Assembly: GCF_021012875.1 (NCBI RefSeq)
Contig: NZ_JAJMZJ010000005.1
Coordinates: forward strand, 18,578-82,577
Source of the DNA: Peptoniphilus sp. KCTC 25270
Lineage (GTDB): Bacteria; Bacillota; Clostridia; Tissierellales; Peptoniphilaceae
Reading direction: 5' to 3'
DNA: 64,000 bases
Made by a program: the position numbers and the translations under genes. Every line of letters starts with the position of its first letter. The stretch's first letter is position 1. The notes under the pieces are model-generated. The model was given only the letters and a program-made list of their open reading frames with translations, made no database searches and was not told where the DNA came from. Below, piece by piece: positions 51,116 to 60,208 of this stretch.

Positions 51116-52573
51116 GTGAATTATATTGCAGCTTTGAATGTCATTGGATCGATTCTAATGATTGAGGGAATGTTTATGATTCCTTCCTTTCTCCTTGCCT
51201 TATGGAGGGGAGAAAAAAGCATACAAGGATTTTTGCTTGCCATTCTAATATGCTTTTTCTTTAATTTTATAATCAAACGGATTCATACAGAATCGGTTCA
51301 TATTCGCCCCAAAGATGGTTTGTTTATTGTAGTTGCGGGATGGATTTTAGCCTCAGGGATTGGTGCTCTTCCTTTTTCTCTTTCTGGGGCGGTTCCCACT
51401 TTTATTGATGGATTTTTTGAAACGGTATCAGGATTTACTACAACGGGATCCTCTATTATTCCCGATATTGACTCCGTAGAAAAATCTTTGGTTCTATGGC
51501 GTTCCATGACCCATTGGATTGGTGGAATGGGGATTTTGGTGTTTACTTTGGCCATTTTGCCAAAAGTAGGCAACGACGGAATGAAAATCTTCAAAGCCGA
51601 AACGCCCGGTCCTGTAGCAGGAAAAGTAGAGCCCAAATTAAGAGACACAGCGAAGAACTTATACATTATTTACCTTTTTATTACTGTGGTTTTGTTTGTT
51701 TTGTTATGGGCTTCTGAAATGAATGCCTTTGACGCACTGGTTCATACCTTAGGGGTAGTAGGAACTGGGGGATTTTCTTCTCATACCGATTCCATTGCAA
51801 GATATGCCACAGATCCCTATATTATTATCGTTATGTCTGTTTTTATGGTTATTTGCGGAACCAATTTTTCTTTGTATTACAGTTTGAAACAAGGAAAAAT
51901 CAAAGAAGCCATTCAAGATGAAGAAATGCGTGTGTATTATGGGATGGTAGCCTTGGCCACGATTTTTATTTTGATAAATCTTCATTTTTTCAGTGGACAA
52001 TCTTGGGGAACGTCTTTTCTGGATTCTTTTTTCCAAACCACATCCATTGTATCTACAGCAGGTTTTGCCTCTGTGGACTATGATTTGTGGCCTAGTTTTT
52101 CAAAATTTATTCTCCTATTGCTTATGCTTGTAGGATCCAGTGCCGGATCTACCGCAGGGGGAATGAAAGTGATACGAATCGTTGTATTGGGAAAAATCAT
52201 TCGTAGGGAAATTCTTCGTGTAACCCATCCCAACGCCGTAATGTCCATTAAAGTGAATGGAAAGCGAATTGACGAATCCATTATTATGGGGATTGTAGGA
52301 TATATGGCCTTGTATTTTTTGATTTTAATGGTATCCATTGGAATTATAACAATGCATAATATTGATTTTGTAACGGCTTTATCTGCAACGGTTACCTGTT
52401 TGTCCAACGTAGGGCCAGGATTTAACTTAGTAGGACCTTCTCAAACTTTTGCTGAGTTTTCTCTATCCCTAAAATTCATGTTTGCCATATTAATGCTAAT
52501 GGGACGTTTAGAGTTTTTCACAATGATTGCTCTAATTACTCCAAGGACTTGGGCCCATCGTTCAGAAATTTAG
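51116..52573 (+). CDS. trkH: Trk potassium channel subunit TrkH (second copy)
   Basis: 485 residues, a tandem paralogue of the gene upstream. It begins with GTG after an AGGAGG site, and the first residues (MNYIAALNVIGSILMIEGMFM) closely follow those of the first copy. All four filter glycines are kept (SGFTTTGSSI, VGTGGFSSHTD, VSTAGFASVD, LSNVGPGFN). It is followed after nine bases by a TrkA-like gene, so the region reads trkA-trkH-trkH-trkA-like. Intact and probably functional. Confidence 0.94.
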   Translation: MNYIAALNVIGSILMIEGMFMIPSFLLALWRGEKSIQGFLLAILICFFFNFIIKRIHTESVHIRPKDGLFIVVAGWILASGIGALPFSLSGAVPTFIDGFFETVSGFTTTGSSIIPDIDSVEKSLVLWRSMTHWIGGMGILVFTLAILPKVGNDGMKIFKAETPGPVAGKVEPKLRDTAKNLYIIYLFITVVLFVLLWASEMNAFDALVHTLGVVGTGGFSSHTDSIARYATDPYIIIVMSVFMVICGTNFSLYYSLKQGKIKEAIQDEEMRVYYGMVALATIFILINLHFFSGQSWGTSFLDSFFQTTSIVSTAGFASVDYDLWPSFSKFILLLLMLVGSSAGSTAGGMKVIRIVVLGKIIRREILRVTHPNAVMSIKVNGKRIDESIIMGIVGYMALYFLILMVSIGIITMHNIDFVTALSATVTCLSNVGPGFNLVGPSQTFAEFSLSLKFMFAILMLMGRLEFFTMIALITPRTWAHRSEI

Positions 52574-52582
52574 GAGGATTTT

Positions 52583-53971
52583 ATGAAAATATCCATATTT
52601 GGAACCAATCAATTGGTAGAGCGCCTTGTGCGAGAATTTATAAAGGAAAGAGACGAAATCCATTTGTATTACAGGGAACAAGATGGGTTTACTCCTGTTT
52701 TTGACGTGGATCCCATCCAACGCATTTCTTACAAATATTATGAAGAAGTGGAAGGATTTTTAGAGAATTTTATTGACCAAGATGCGATTTTGTTGCTTAG
52801 TTCCAGGGATGAAGAAAACTTTTTATTGGCCCGATTGTTTTCCCGTTTGGAAAAGCCCATTCATATGTTGGTACACGATAGCGATACGGCTTCTTTCTTA
52901 CAGGAAAATCCATGGGTTTTTCAACATGCTTCCATCTATTCTCCCGGGTTATCCATTGCCGAGGCAATGCAGAAACACTTTTATCAAGATAGAGGAATGA
53001 CCACAGAGGTTTTTAATGAATTTCAACTTTCTCTTTTGCGTTACCCCGTAGAAAATCAAGCAGAATTTGTGGATCGAAGAGTGAAGAATATAGGGGCTTT
53101 TGAAGATTTGGTCGTAGTAGGAGTTCGACGGGGAAATGAAGTAATTATTCCCAACGGAAATACCATTCTTAGAAGAAACGACCGGATTCATCTTTTGGCA
53201 AATCCCAACGCCATCCGCCGTTTTAAGAGACGCCATCATATTTATTATGAAAATGTCCCTATGGATCGGAAGAAATTTTTTATCTACGGAACCAACGATG
53301 TAGCCTTATCTGTTGGAAAGGGATTGTTAGAAAAAGGAGCCGATTTAACTTTTATTGGACAAGAAGAAATTCCCCGAAGGGACTGGGCGGAAAAATTCCC
53401 AGATGGAAATTATTTTTCTTTCGGAAAGAAGGGAATGCGTGACGGATTAAAATCCTTAAGCAGTAAAGACGTATCTGGATTTATAGCTTGTTCCGATTCA
53501 GATGGAGATAATGCTTTGGCTTGTATTGCAGCCTATGATTTAGGAATAAAAAATACAACCATTTTTGTAGAGGACGAATCCATGGTTCCAGCCTTGGACA
53601 CAGAATGCATTCAAACGGCCTATACGGGTAGCTTTATCCTTTCCAATCAAATCAAACGAAGTCTTGTGGGGCCTAAGGATTTATCTCTTCACCTATTGCC
53701 AGTAAGTATGGAAGTTTATGAAGTCTTATTGAAAGAATCAAGTTTTGCCAATAATAAAACCCTAGAACAATTGGATTTGCCAAAGGGTTTCTTAGTAGGT
53801 GGAATCATTCGTACGGGAGAAAGCAATATTATTCCTAAAGGAAATACACGACTAAAAGCGGGGGACCGATTATTGATTTTCTTAATTCCAGAAGTAAGTT
53901 ACGATATTCGAAAATTCCTTGTTACTGAACCCAAAGGAAATCTTATTACAGAATTATTGAACCTTTATTAG
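52583..53971 (+). CDS. Divergent TrkA-like protein with degenerate nucleotide-binding motifs
   Basis: 462 residues with the same domain order as TrkA, and the C-terminal TrkA_C halves are well preserved (EVIIPNGNTILRRNDRIHLLANPNA; SNIIPKGNTRLKAGDRLLIFL). The first Rossmann motif reads IFGTNQLVERLVREF and the second IYGTNDVALSVGKGL, so both have lost the middle glycines of GxGxxG. The usual acid after strand two is replaced in the first unit (IHLYYREQ). The gene is otherwise uninterrupted, with an AGGAGG site. It may regulate the second TrkH without binding NAD(H) or ATP/ADP in the normal way. Confidence 0.85.
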   Translation: MKISIFGTNQLVERLVREFIKERDEIHLYYREQDGFTPVFDVDPIQRISYKYYEEVEGFLENFIDQDAILLLSSRDEENFLLARLFSRLEKPIHMLVHDSDTASFLQENPWVFQHASIYSPGLSIAEAMQKHFYQDRGMTTEVFNEFQLSLLRYPVENQAEFVDRRVKNIGAFEDLVVVGVRRGNEVIIPNGNTILRRNDRIHLLANPNAIRRFKRRHHIYYENVPMDRKKFFIYGTNDVALSVGKGLLEKGADLTFIGQEEIPRRDWAEKFPDGNYFSFGKKGMRDGLKSLSSKDVSGFIACSDSDGDNALACIAAYDLGIKNTTIFVEDESMVPALDTECIQTAYTGSFILSNQIKRSLVGPKDLSLHLLPVSMEVYEVLLKESSFANNKTLEQLDLPKGFLVGGIIRTGESNIIPKGNTRLKAGDRLLIFLIPEVSYDIRKFLVTEPKGNLITELLNLY

Positions 53972-53980
53972 GAGGTTTTT

Positions 53981-54649
53981 ATGGAAATTTTTCACAACGA
54001 TTGGAAAGAACTTTTATCAGAGGAAATGAAGGAACCTTATTATCAAGATTTGAGAAAATTATTGATTGAGGAATATCGGAATACAGAAATTTTTCCAAAA
54101 GCAGAAGATATTTTCAATGCCCTTCACCATTGTAGTTATAAGGACACAAAGGTTGTGATTTTAGGACAAGATCCCTATCATGGCTACCACCAAGCCCATG
54201 GCCTGTCCTTTTCTGTTCCAGCTCCAACCAAAGCGCCTCCCTCTTTGAAAAATATTTTTAAGGAATTGAAAGAAGATTTGGGTATAGAGAGAACAGACGA
54301 TGATGCAGATTTAACGGACTGGGCCGATCAAGGTGTTTTGTTATTAAATACAACCCTAACGGTGCGAGCTCATCAACCTATGAGCCATGGGAAAATTGGA
54401 TGGGAATTTTTTACCGATCGTATCCTTTCTCTTTTGGATAAAAAAGAAGATCCGGTTGTGTTTATTCTTTGGGGCGCTCATGCACGGAGCAAAAAGAAAT
54501 GGATCAAAAATCCAAATCACTATATTATTGAATCCCCTCATCCAAGTCCTCTATCTGCCTACCGAGGTTTTTTTGGCTCAAAACCATTTTCAAAATGCAA
54601 CGAATTTCTAGAAGAAAAAGGGCTTGCGCCCATTCGTTGGGGAAGGTGA
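53981..54649 (+). CDS. ung: Uracil-DNA glycosylase
   Basis: Family 1 uracil-DNA glycosylase, 222 residues, removes uracil from DNA. The catalytic water-activating Asp lies in LGQDPYHGYHQAHGLSFSV, and the uracil-binding and minor-groove loop is HPSPLSAYRGFFGSKPFSKCNEFL. An AGGAGG site precedes the ATG and the gene is nine bases after the TrkA-like gene, so it may be read from the same transcript. Confidence 0.96.
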   Translation: MEIFHNDWKELLSEEMKEPYYQDLRKLLIEEYRNTEIFPKAEDIFNALHHCSYKDTKVVILGQDPYHGYHQAHGLSFSVPAPTKAPPSLKNIFKELKEDLGIERTDDDADLTDWADQGVLLLNTTLTVRAHQPMSHGKIGWEFFTDRILSLLDKKEDPVVFILWGAHARSKKKWIKNPNHYIIESPHPSPLSAYRGFFGSKPFSKCNEFLEEKGLAPIRWGR

Positions 54650-54652
54650 ATT

Positions 54653-55387
54653 ATGAAGATGAACGGCGTAGAAGTAAAACATATAGAATTGGCAAAGATT
54701 CCAGTAACCATTATTGAACCAAAGGAAAAAAATGGAAAAGGGCTTATTTGGTATCACGGTTGGGGCGCAGAGCGAAAAAGCCAAGAGTTCCGCTGCAATA
54801 CCTTTGCCTCTTTTGGCTATACGGTTTTAATGCCAGATTCTCCTTATCACGGGGAACGAGGAACCGTGGATTATGATGACGAAAAATCCATGAAAGAATT
54901 TATGCCAAAATCCATTGTGGAAACCATGGATGAATTTCCAACTTTAATCAAGGAATTTTCCCAATACGCTGAAATTCCAGAAGGGGAAATTTTTGTATCG
55001 GGTCATTCCATGGGCGGAATGGTAAGTGGAGCCATTGTGGCCAATTATCCTCAAGCAAAAGGTGCGATTCCTTTTAATGGCATCCTAGATTGGAATGGAT
55101 TCTTAGAAGGATTCCAAGAAGGGGATACGGACGCGGAAGTAAAAGAAGCTTTTGAAGCTTATAACCCCATTGGCCATTTGGATACATTAGCGGATCGTCC
55201 TCTGTGTATGTTAAATGGAGAGAATGACACAAATATTTCCGCCAAAGGGCAAGAAGCTTTCTATAAAGAGGCGAAGAAATTCTATAAAGACGATGAGAAA
55301 ATTTATTTTGAAGCCTTTGGTCAAACAGGCCACGTTACGACAACCAATATGATGGAAGTGGCCGTAAACTTTATGGAAAAGATGTAA
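54653..55387 (+). CDS. Alpha/beta hydrolase (dienelactone-hydrolase-like)
   Basis: 244 residues. The oxyanion-hole region is GLIWYHGWGAERKSQEF, the nucleophile elbow is VSGHSMGGMVSGAI (Ser near residue 117), and FGQTGHVTT near the end carries the catalytic His; the Asp is probably in LNGENDTNIS. Related to YitV-like esterases. Substrate unknown. It starts three bases after ung and is closed by its own terminator. Confidence 0.85.
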   Translation: MKMNGVEVKHIELAKIPVTIIEPKEKNGKGLIWYHGWGAERKSQEFRCNTFASFGYTVLMPDSPYHGERGTVDYDDEKSMKEFMPKSIVETMDEFPTLIKEFSQYAEIPEGEIFVSGHSMGGMVSGAIVANYPQAKGAIPFNGILDWNGFLEGFQEGDTDAEVKEAFEAYNPIGHLDTLADRPLCMLNGENDTNISAKGQEAFYKEAKKFYKDDEKIYFEAFGQTGHVTTTNMMEVAVNFMEKM

Positions 55388-55395
55388 AAATCCAC

Positions 55396-55438
55396 AATAA
55401 GACTACCGTCTTCTAGGGAGATGGTAGTCTTATTTTAT
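55396..55438 (+). terminator. Terminator after the alpha/beta hydrolase gene
   Basis: AATAAGACTACC and GGTAGTCTTATT form a perfect 12-base-pair stem. The T tail (TTATTTTAT) is weak. Confidence 0.75.
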
Positions 55439-55479
55439 GGGGGTTTTTGTGTTATAATAATATGTTGAGGAGGAATGTC

Positions 55480-56529
55480 ATGAAAACGAAAGTAATTGAA
55501 ATTCATTCCATTGAGGAAATTGATAAAATTAAAGAAGCGGCTGAAGGATTAAAGGCAGGGGAATTGGTAGTATTTCCAACAGAAACGGTCTATGGTCTTG
55601 GGGCAAATGGATTGGATGAAGACGCAATTGCCGGAATTTTTGAAGCAAAAGGACGTCCTAAAGACAATCCTTTGATTTTACATATTGCCGACCAAGAGCA
55701 AGTTTTGGATTTGGTAAAAATCATCCCTCCTATTGGACAAGACTGTATGGATATGTTTTGGCCAGGACCTTTAACTTTAATTATGGAACGTTCAAAAATC
55801 GTTCCAGATTCTATAACGGGAGGATTGGAAACGGTGGCCATTCGGATGCCGTCCCATTCCATTGCCCATGCCATTCTAAAGGAAGCCTATATTCCTGTTG
55901 CGGCGCCATCTGCCAATACATCTGGTCGCCCCTCTCCAACGAGAGTGGAACATGTACTAGAGGATATGATGGGGAAAGTAAGTATTATTGTTGACGGTGG
56001 GATTACCGATGTAGGGATTGAATCTACAGTTTTGGATATTACAGGGGAAAAACCGGTTATTTTACGACCTGGTGGCATAACCAAAGAAGATTTGGAAGAG
56101 CTACTAGGAATAGAGGTGGACACAGACCAAGCCACCATTGCAGCAGAAGAGGGTTTGGTTCCTAGAAGTCCGGGACAAAAATACAAACACTACGCTCCAA
56201 AAGCAGAGGCTACTTTGTTTGCGGGAAATTTAACCAATGTAGCCAAAGAGGTAAATCACCGCATTGCAAAAAATCCTTCGAAAAAAACGGCGGTTTTGGC
56301 CACAACAGAAACCATGGACATGTATCAGGGCATGGACCTTTTGATAAACATGGGAAGCCGAGAACATTTGGAAGAGGTAGCGCAAAATTTATTCGATTGC
56401 CTAAGAAAATGTGACGAAGAGGGAATTGAAGTGATTTATGTAGAAGGCTTTGAATTCCAAGGCCTTGGCGTAGGAATCATGAATCGATTATTGAAAGCTT
56501 GTGGTGGAAAGGTGGTTTTGGGACTGTGA
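55480..56529 (+). CDS. tsaC: Threonylcarbamoyl-AMP synthase (Sua5/YwlC type)
   Basis: Makes threonylcarbamoyl-AMP for the t6A37 modification of ANN-decoding tRNAs. About 349 residues: an N-terminal YrdC domain (FPTETVYGLGANG, KGRPKDNPL, AAPSANTSGRPSPT) and a C-terminal Sua5 domain (RSPGQKYKHYAPKA), so it is the long form. The ATG at 55480 follows GAGGAGG; the frame opens earlier at 55447 but through a TTATAAT that is likely the promoter -10 (55452-55458). The stop overlaps the next start (GTGA). First gene of a seven-gene run. Confidence 0.94.
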   Translation: MKTKVIEIHSIEEIDKIKEAAEGLKAGELVVFPTETVYGLGANGLDEDAIAGIFEAKGRPKDNPLILHIADQEQVLDLVKIIPPIGQDCMDMFWPGPLTLIMERSKIVPDSITGGLETVAIRMPSHSIAHAILKEAYIPVAAPSANTSGRPSPTRVEHVLEDMMGKVSIIVDGGITDVGIESTVLDITGEKPVILRPGGITKEDLEELLGIEVDTDQATIAAEEGLVPRSPGQKYKHYAPKAEATLFAGNLTNVAKEVNHRIAKNPSKKTAVLATTETMDMYQGMDLLINMGSREHLEEVAQNLFDCLRKCDEEGIEVIYVEGFEFQGLGVGIMNRLLKACGGKVVLGL

Positions 56530-56957
56530 ATCTATTGTTCGTTTGTACAGGAAATACTTGTAGGAGCCCTATGGCAAAAATTCTTATGGAAAAAATGGCC
56601 GATGAAAAAGGGGTTTATGTCAATGTACGAAGCCGAGGAATCGTTGCGAACCCTATGGACGGAATTAGTCGCGGAACCTATGCGGTTTTATTAAAAGAGG
56701 GAATCGATTCTTCTTTTCATCAAGCAAAACTTTTAGAAGAAGAAGATATGGAATGGGCCGATCGCGTATATACCATGACCCAATCCCAAAGCGTAACCCT
56801 AAAAGCAAAATATTTTCAACAAGAAGAAAAAATCCAGCCTTTAGGAACTTCAGATGTTCCCGATCCCTTTGGCGGTCGTTTGGAAATTTATGAAGCAACT
56901 TATGATGTGATAAAAGAACATTTGGAAAATATTTTAGAGGAGATAAAGGGGGAATAA
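56526..56957 (+). CDS. ywlE: Low-molecular-weight phosphatase, YwlE-type protein arginine phosphatase
   Basis: 143 residues starting with GTG inside the Sua5 stop. The phosphate-binding loop is FVCTGNTCRSPMAKIL (CX5R), with the general acid in VPDPFGG. In ordinary tyrosine phosphatases of this family the loop has Ile (CLGNICR); Thr at that position, as here, is the feature reported to favour phosphoarginine in Bacillus subtilis YwlE. This suggests protein-arginine phosphatase, paired with an McsB kinase elsewhere. Not proven by sequence. Confidence 0.88.
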   Translation: MNLLFVCTGNTCRSPMAKILMEKMADEKGVYVNVRSRGIVANPMDGISRGTYAVLLKEGIDSSFHQAKLLEEEDMEWADRVYTMTQSQSVTLKAKYFQQEEKIQPLGTSDVPDPFGGRLEIYEATYDVIKEHLENILEEIKGE

Positions 56958-56958
56958 G

Positions 56959-57387
56959 ATGAAAATTGCAATTGGATCGGACCACGGCGGTTTTGAAAGA
57001 AAAGAGGCAATCATTCAGCATCTAAAGGAAAAAAAGTATGAGGTAGTAGATGTTGGAACCCATTCTAAAGATTCAGTAGATTATCCAGAATTTGGCCATA
57101 AGGCAGCGGAAAAGGTGGTTTCTGGAGAATGTGAATTTGGAATTTTAATTTGTGGTAGTGGAATTGGAATTGGAATCGCTGCTAACAAAATAAAGGGAAT
57201 TCGTTGTGCAACGGTTTCTGAACCTTATTCTGCCATGTTATCTCGCCTTCATAACAATGCCAATATGGTATCTTTTGGAGCGAGAATTATTGGAGAAGAT
57301 ATGTCCAAAGCGGTTGTTGATGCATTTTTAGAAGGAGAATACGAAGGAGGTCGTCATGACCGTCGTATTCAAGCTATAGAAAAATAG
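56959..57387 (+). CDS. rpiB: Ribose-5-phosphate isomerase B
   Basis: Interconverts ribose-5-phosphate and ribulose-5-phosphate. 142 residues, the usual size for RpiB/LacAB. Motifs: IGSDHGGFERKEAI at the N-terminus, ILICGSGIGIGIAANKIKGIR with the catalytic cysteine, and NNANMVSFGARIIGE. Co-transcribed one base after the phosphatase and nine bases before upp; this order is common in Clostridia. A LacAB-type allose isomerase is unlikely given a single chain and the housekeeping context. Confidence 0.94.
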   Translation: MKIAIGSDHGGFERKEAIIQHLKEKKYEVVDVGTHSKDSVDYPEFGHKAAEKVVSGECEFGILICGSGIGIGIAANKIKGIRCATVSEPYSAMLSRLHNNANMVSFGARIIGEDMSKAVVDAFLEGEYEGGRHDRRIQAIEK

Positions 57388-57396
57388 GAGGGAACT

Positions 57397-58026
57397 ATGG
57401 GAAAATTAGTTGTAACAGATCATCCGTTAATTCAACATAAATTGACAATTTTACGTGAAGTAGAAACAAGCAGTATGCAATTCCGTCAACTGTTAACAGA
57501 AATTACCATGTTAATGGGTTACGAAATTACGAGAGATTTCCCTTTGGTAGATCGTGAAATTGAAACGCCAATGGGGCCAATGATAGGAAAAGCCATTTCT
57601 GGAAAAAAAGTAGCCATTGTTCCTTTGTTACGCGCTGGTTTGGGCATGGTAGACGGATTGTTAAGCTTAATGCCAGGGGCTCGCGTTGGACATATTGGTC
57701 TGTATCGCGATCCAGAAACATTAAAGCCAGTAGAATATTATTGCAAATTGCCAAAGGATATCGCCGATCGTCAAATTATTATTGTCGATCCAATGTTGGC
57801 CACAGGAGGCTCTTTAATTAGTGCTGTGGATTTTGTAAAAGAAAAAGGAGCCAACACCATCTCTTGCTTGTGTTTATTGGCCGCACCAGAAGGAATCAAA
57901 GCCTTCCAAGAAGAACATCCAGATATTGATTTATACGTGGCTTGTATTGACGAAAAATTAAATGACCATGCCTATATCGTACCAGGATTAGGAGACGCAG
58001 GAGATCGATTGTTCGGAACAAAATAA
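57397..58026 (+). CDS. upp: Uracil phosphoribosyltransferase
   Basis: Salvages uracil with PRPP to UMP. 209 residues, standard. Motifs: [24 protein letters not shown] at the N-terminus, [12 protein letters not shown], the PRPP loop [14 protein letters not shown], and [12 protein letters not shown] at the C-terminus, a uracil-binding signature. AGGAGG site. Middle of the housekeeping operon. Confidence 0.97.
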   Translation: MGKLVVTDHPLIQHKLTILREVETSSMQFRQLLTEITMLMGYEITRDFPLVDREIETPMGPMIGKAISGKKVAIVPLLRAGLGMVDGLLSLMPGARVGHIGLYRDPETLKPVEYYCKLPKDIADRQIIIVDPMLATGGSLISAVDFVKEKGANTISCLCLLAAPEGIKAFQEEHPDIDLYVACIDEKLNDHAYIVPGLGDAGDRLFGTK

Positions 58027-58046
58027 TAGAAATAAGAGGAACGACT

Positions 58047-59078
58047 ATGCAGACTTTGCTAATGCCTTTTGCCTTGGCGATTGTAATTTCTTTAATAGCA
58101 ACACCAATCGTTCGAAGAGGGAGTATCCGCTATGGATTGGTGGATATTCCCAAAGACGAACGTAGAATGCATAAAAAACCAATCCCCTTAGGGGGAGGAT
58201 TGGCTATATTTATCGCTTTGGCTATAGGTTTTTTTGTATTTATGCCTATGACGAAAGAAAACATAGCCTTTATAGTAGGATGTTTGATTATCGTAGGAAC
58301 GGGCTTGTATGATGATAAAAAAAATATGAGCCCCAAAATGAAATTTTTGATGCAAATTGTTGCAGCCATAGCTTTGCTATTGGGCGGCGTACAAATCGAT
58401 TTTTTCACCAATCCATTTTATGGGACCAATCCTTTGATTTATTTGGAGCTACTATCCATCCCCATTACTATTTTTTGGGTAGTGGGGATTACCAATACCA
58501 TTAATTTAATTGATGGACTGGACGGTTTGGCCTGTGGAATTAGTGCCATTGCCTCCATTAGTTTAATGTTTGTGGCCTATCGTTATAACAATATGCAAAT
58601 GGCGATTTTAGCCGCTTTGTTGGCGGGATCTTGTTTGGGATTTTTGCCATACAATTTCAATCCAGCTCGTATTTTTATGGGAGATACGGGAGCTCTTTTG
58701 TTGGGATTTGTTTTAAGTTTCCTTACCATTGAAGGAGCTATGAAATCGGTAGCGTTAATTGCTGTATTTATCCCTGTTTTGATTTTGGGTGTGCCCATTT
58801 TTGATACGACCTTTGCCATGATCCGCAGAAAATTATCCGGAAAAAGCATTACCGAAGCAGACAAAGGACATTTGCATCATCGGTTGCTCTATAGTGGATT
58901 AAGCCAAAGACAAACCGTTTTAAGTTTGTATTGCATTAGTATCGTCTTTGGAATCATAGGGAACGTAGTCAGTACATTACACGCTCAAAACGGATTGATA
59001 GTGTCCATTATTTTTATTGCCATTGTTGGATTCTTGGCCTTGATATTTGGACTGTTAAAAGAGGGAGGAAAAGATTGA
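58047..59078 (+). CDS. tagO: Undecaprenyl-phosphate N-acetylglucosaminyl-1-phosphate transferase (TagO/WecA-like)
   Basis: Starts wall teichoic acid or other polyprenol-linked polysaccharide by moving GlcNAc-1-phosphate to undecaprenyl phosphate. 343 residues with about ten helices. Conserved aspartate motifs: GTGLYDDKKNMSPKMKF, NTINLIDGLDGLACG, IFMGDTGALLLG, and the KGHLHHRLL loop. Overlaps the next gene, the UDP-GlcNAc 2-epimerase, which supplies UDP-ManNAc for the second step. Confidence 0.93.
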   Translation: MQTLLMPFALAIVISLIATPIVRRGSIRYGLVDIPKDERRMHKKPIPLGGGLAIFIALAIGFFVFMPMTKENIAFIVGCLIIVGTGLYDDKKNMSPKMKFLMQIVAAIALLLGGVQIDFFTNPFYGTNPLIYLELLSIPITIFWVVGITNTINLIDGLDGLACGISAIASISLMFVAYRYNNMQMAILAALLAGSCLGFLPYNFNPARIFMGDTGALLLGFVLSFLTIEGAMKSVALIAVFIPVLILGVPIFDTTFAMIRRKLSGKSITEADKGHLHHRLLYSGLSQRQTVLSLYCISIVFGIIGNVVSTLHAQNGLIVSIIFIAIVGFLALIFGLLKEGGKD

Positions 59079-60208
59079 TGAAAGTATTAACGGTATTTGG
59101 GACGCGACCAGAAGCAATAAAAATGGCGCCGATTGTATTGGAATTAAATCGCCGAGAAGGCGTTGAATCCTACGTTGCCGTAACTGGGCAACACCGCCAA
59201 ATGTTGGATCAAGTATTGGAAATTTTCAAGATCAAACCAGATTATGATCTAAATATTTTTCAACCTGGACAATCTTTAACCGATATTACCGTAAGAAGTT
59301 TAAGGGGTTTGGAAGAAATCTTATCCGAACTAAAACCAGACGTATTGCTTGTACAAGGGGATACAACCACAGTATTTGCCGGTTCCTTATCCGCTTTTTA
59401 CCACGGAGTAAAAATTGGACACGTAGAAGCCGGTTTGCGTAGCCACAATTTATATAGCCCATTTCCGGAAGAAGCCAACCGGAAATTAACGGGAGTACTT
59501 AGTAATTATCATTTTGCCCCTACCCAATCCAATAAAGACAATTTGTTAAAAGAAGGTTATCCAGAAGAAAACATTTATATTACAGGAAATACCGTAATCG
59601 ATGCCTTGGCCTATACAAAACGAGAAGAATACATTTTTGAAGACGAAATCCTAAATCAGTTGGATTTTGAAAACAAAAAAGTGATTCTCTTAACTTGCCA
59701 TCGTCGAGAAAATTTAGGGGCGCCTATGGAAAGAATTTTCCAAGGGGTGCGGGATATTGTGGAACAAAATGAAGATGTGGAAGTGGTATTCCCTGTTCAT
59801 TTGAACCCAAAAGTAAGAGAAATTGCGGAAAAAATCTTTGGAGATTGCAACCGCGTTCATCGTATTGAACCGTTGGATTATTTGCCATTTTCCAACTTGA
59901 TTATGCGTTCTCATATTATCGTAACAGATAGTGGGGGAATCCAAGAAGAAGCGCCATATTTTGGGAAACCAGTCCTTGTGGTTCGGGAAGAAACCGAACG
60001 TTGGGAAGGAGTCGAAGCAGGAACCGCTCGATTGCTAGGAACCAGCTATGAAAAAGTAGTAGAAGATTTGGATGAATTGTTGCACAACGAAGAAGCCTAT
60101 AAAGAAATGGCCCATGCCATCAATCCTTACGGAGACGGAAAATCTGCCCAAAGAATTGTGGATATTGTAGTAGAAAACCATAGAGAAAGTGGGAAAAATG
60201 AAGAATAG
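59078..60208 (+). CDS. mnaA: UDP-N-acetylglucosamine 2-epimerase (non-hydrolysing)
   Basis: Converts UDP-GlcNAc to UDP-ManNAc for cell-surface glycans. 376 residues. Signature KVLTVFGTRPEAIKMAPIVLEL at the N-terminus, HVEAGLRSHNLYSPFPEEANR, TCHRRENLG and TDSGGIQEEAPYFGKPVLVVREETER. The ATG at 59078 is used over a TTG three bases upstream because the GGGAGG spacing fits. One-base overlap with tagO and an 11-base overlap with the carboxypeptidase gene. Confidence 0.95.
   Translation: MKVLTVFGTRPEAIKMAPIVLELNRREGVESYVAVTGQHRQMLDQVLEIFKIKPDYDLNIFQPGQSLTDITVRSLRGLEEILSELKPDVLLVQGDTTTVFAGSLSAFYHGVKIGHVEAGLRSHNLYSPFPEEANRKLTGVLSNYHFAPTQSNKDNLLKEGYPEENIYITGNTVIDALAYTKREEYIFEDEILNQLDFENKKVILLTCHRRENLGAPMERIFQGVRDIVEQNEDVEVVFPVHLNPKVREIAEKIFGDCNRVHRIEPLDYLPFSNLIMRSHIIVTDSGGIQEEAPYFGKPVLVVREETERWEGVEAGTARLLGTSYEKVVEDLDELLHNEEAYKEMAHAINPYGDGKSAQRIVDIVVENHRESGKNEE

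Noticed and set aside
52583..53971. The divergent trkA-like gene as a pseudogene
   Set aside because: It is uninterrupted, full-length, has a good ribosome site and keeps its C-terminal domains.
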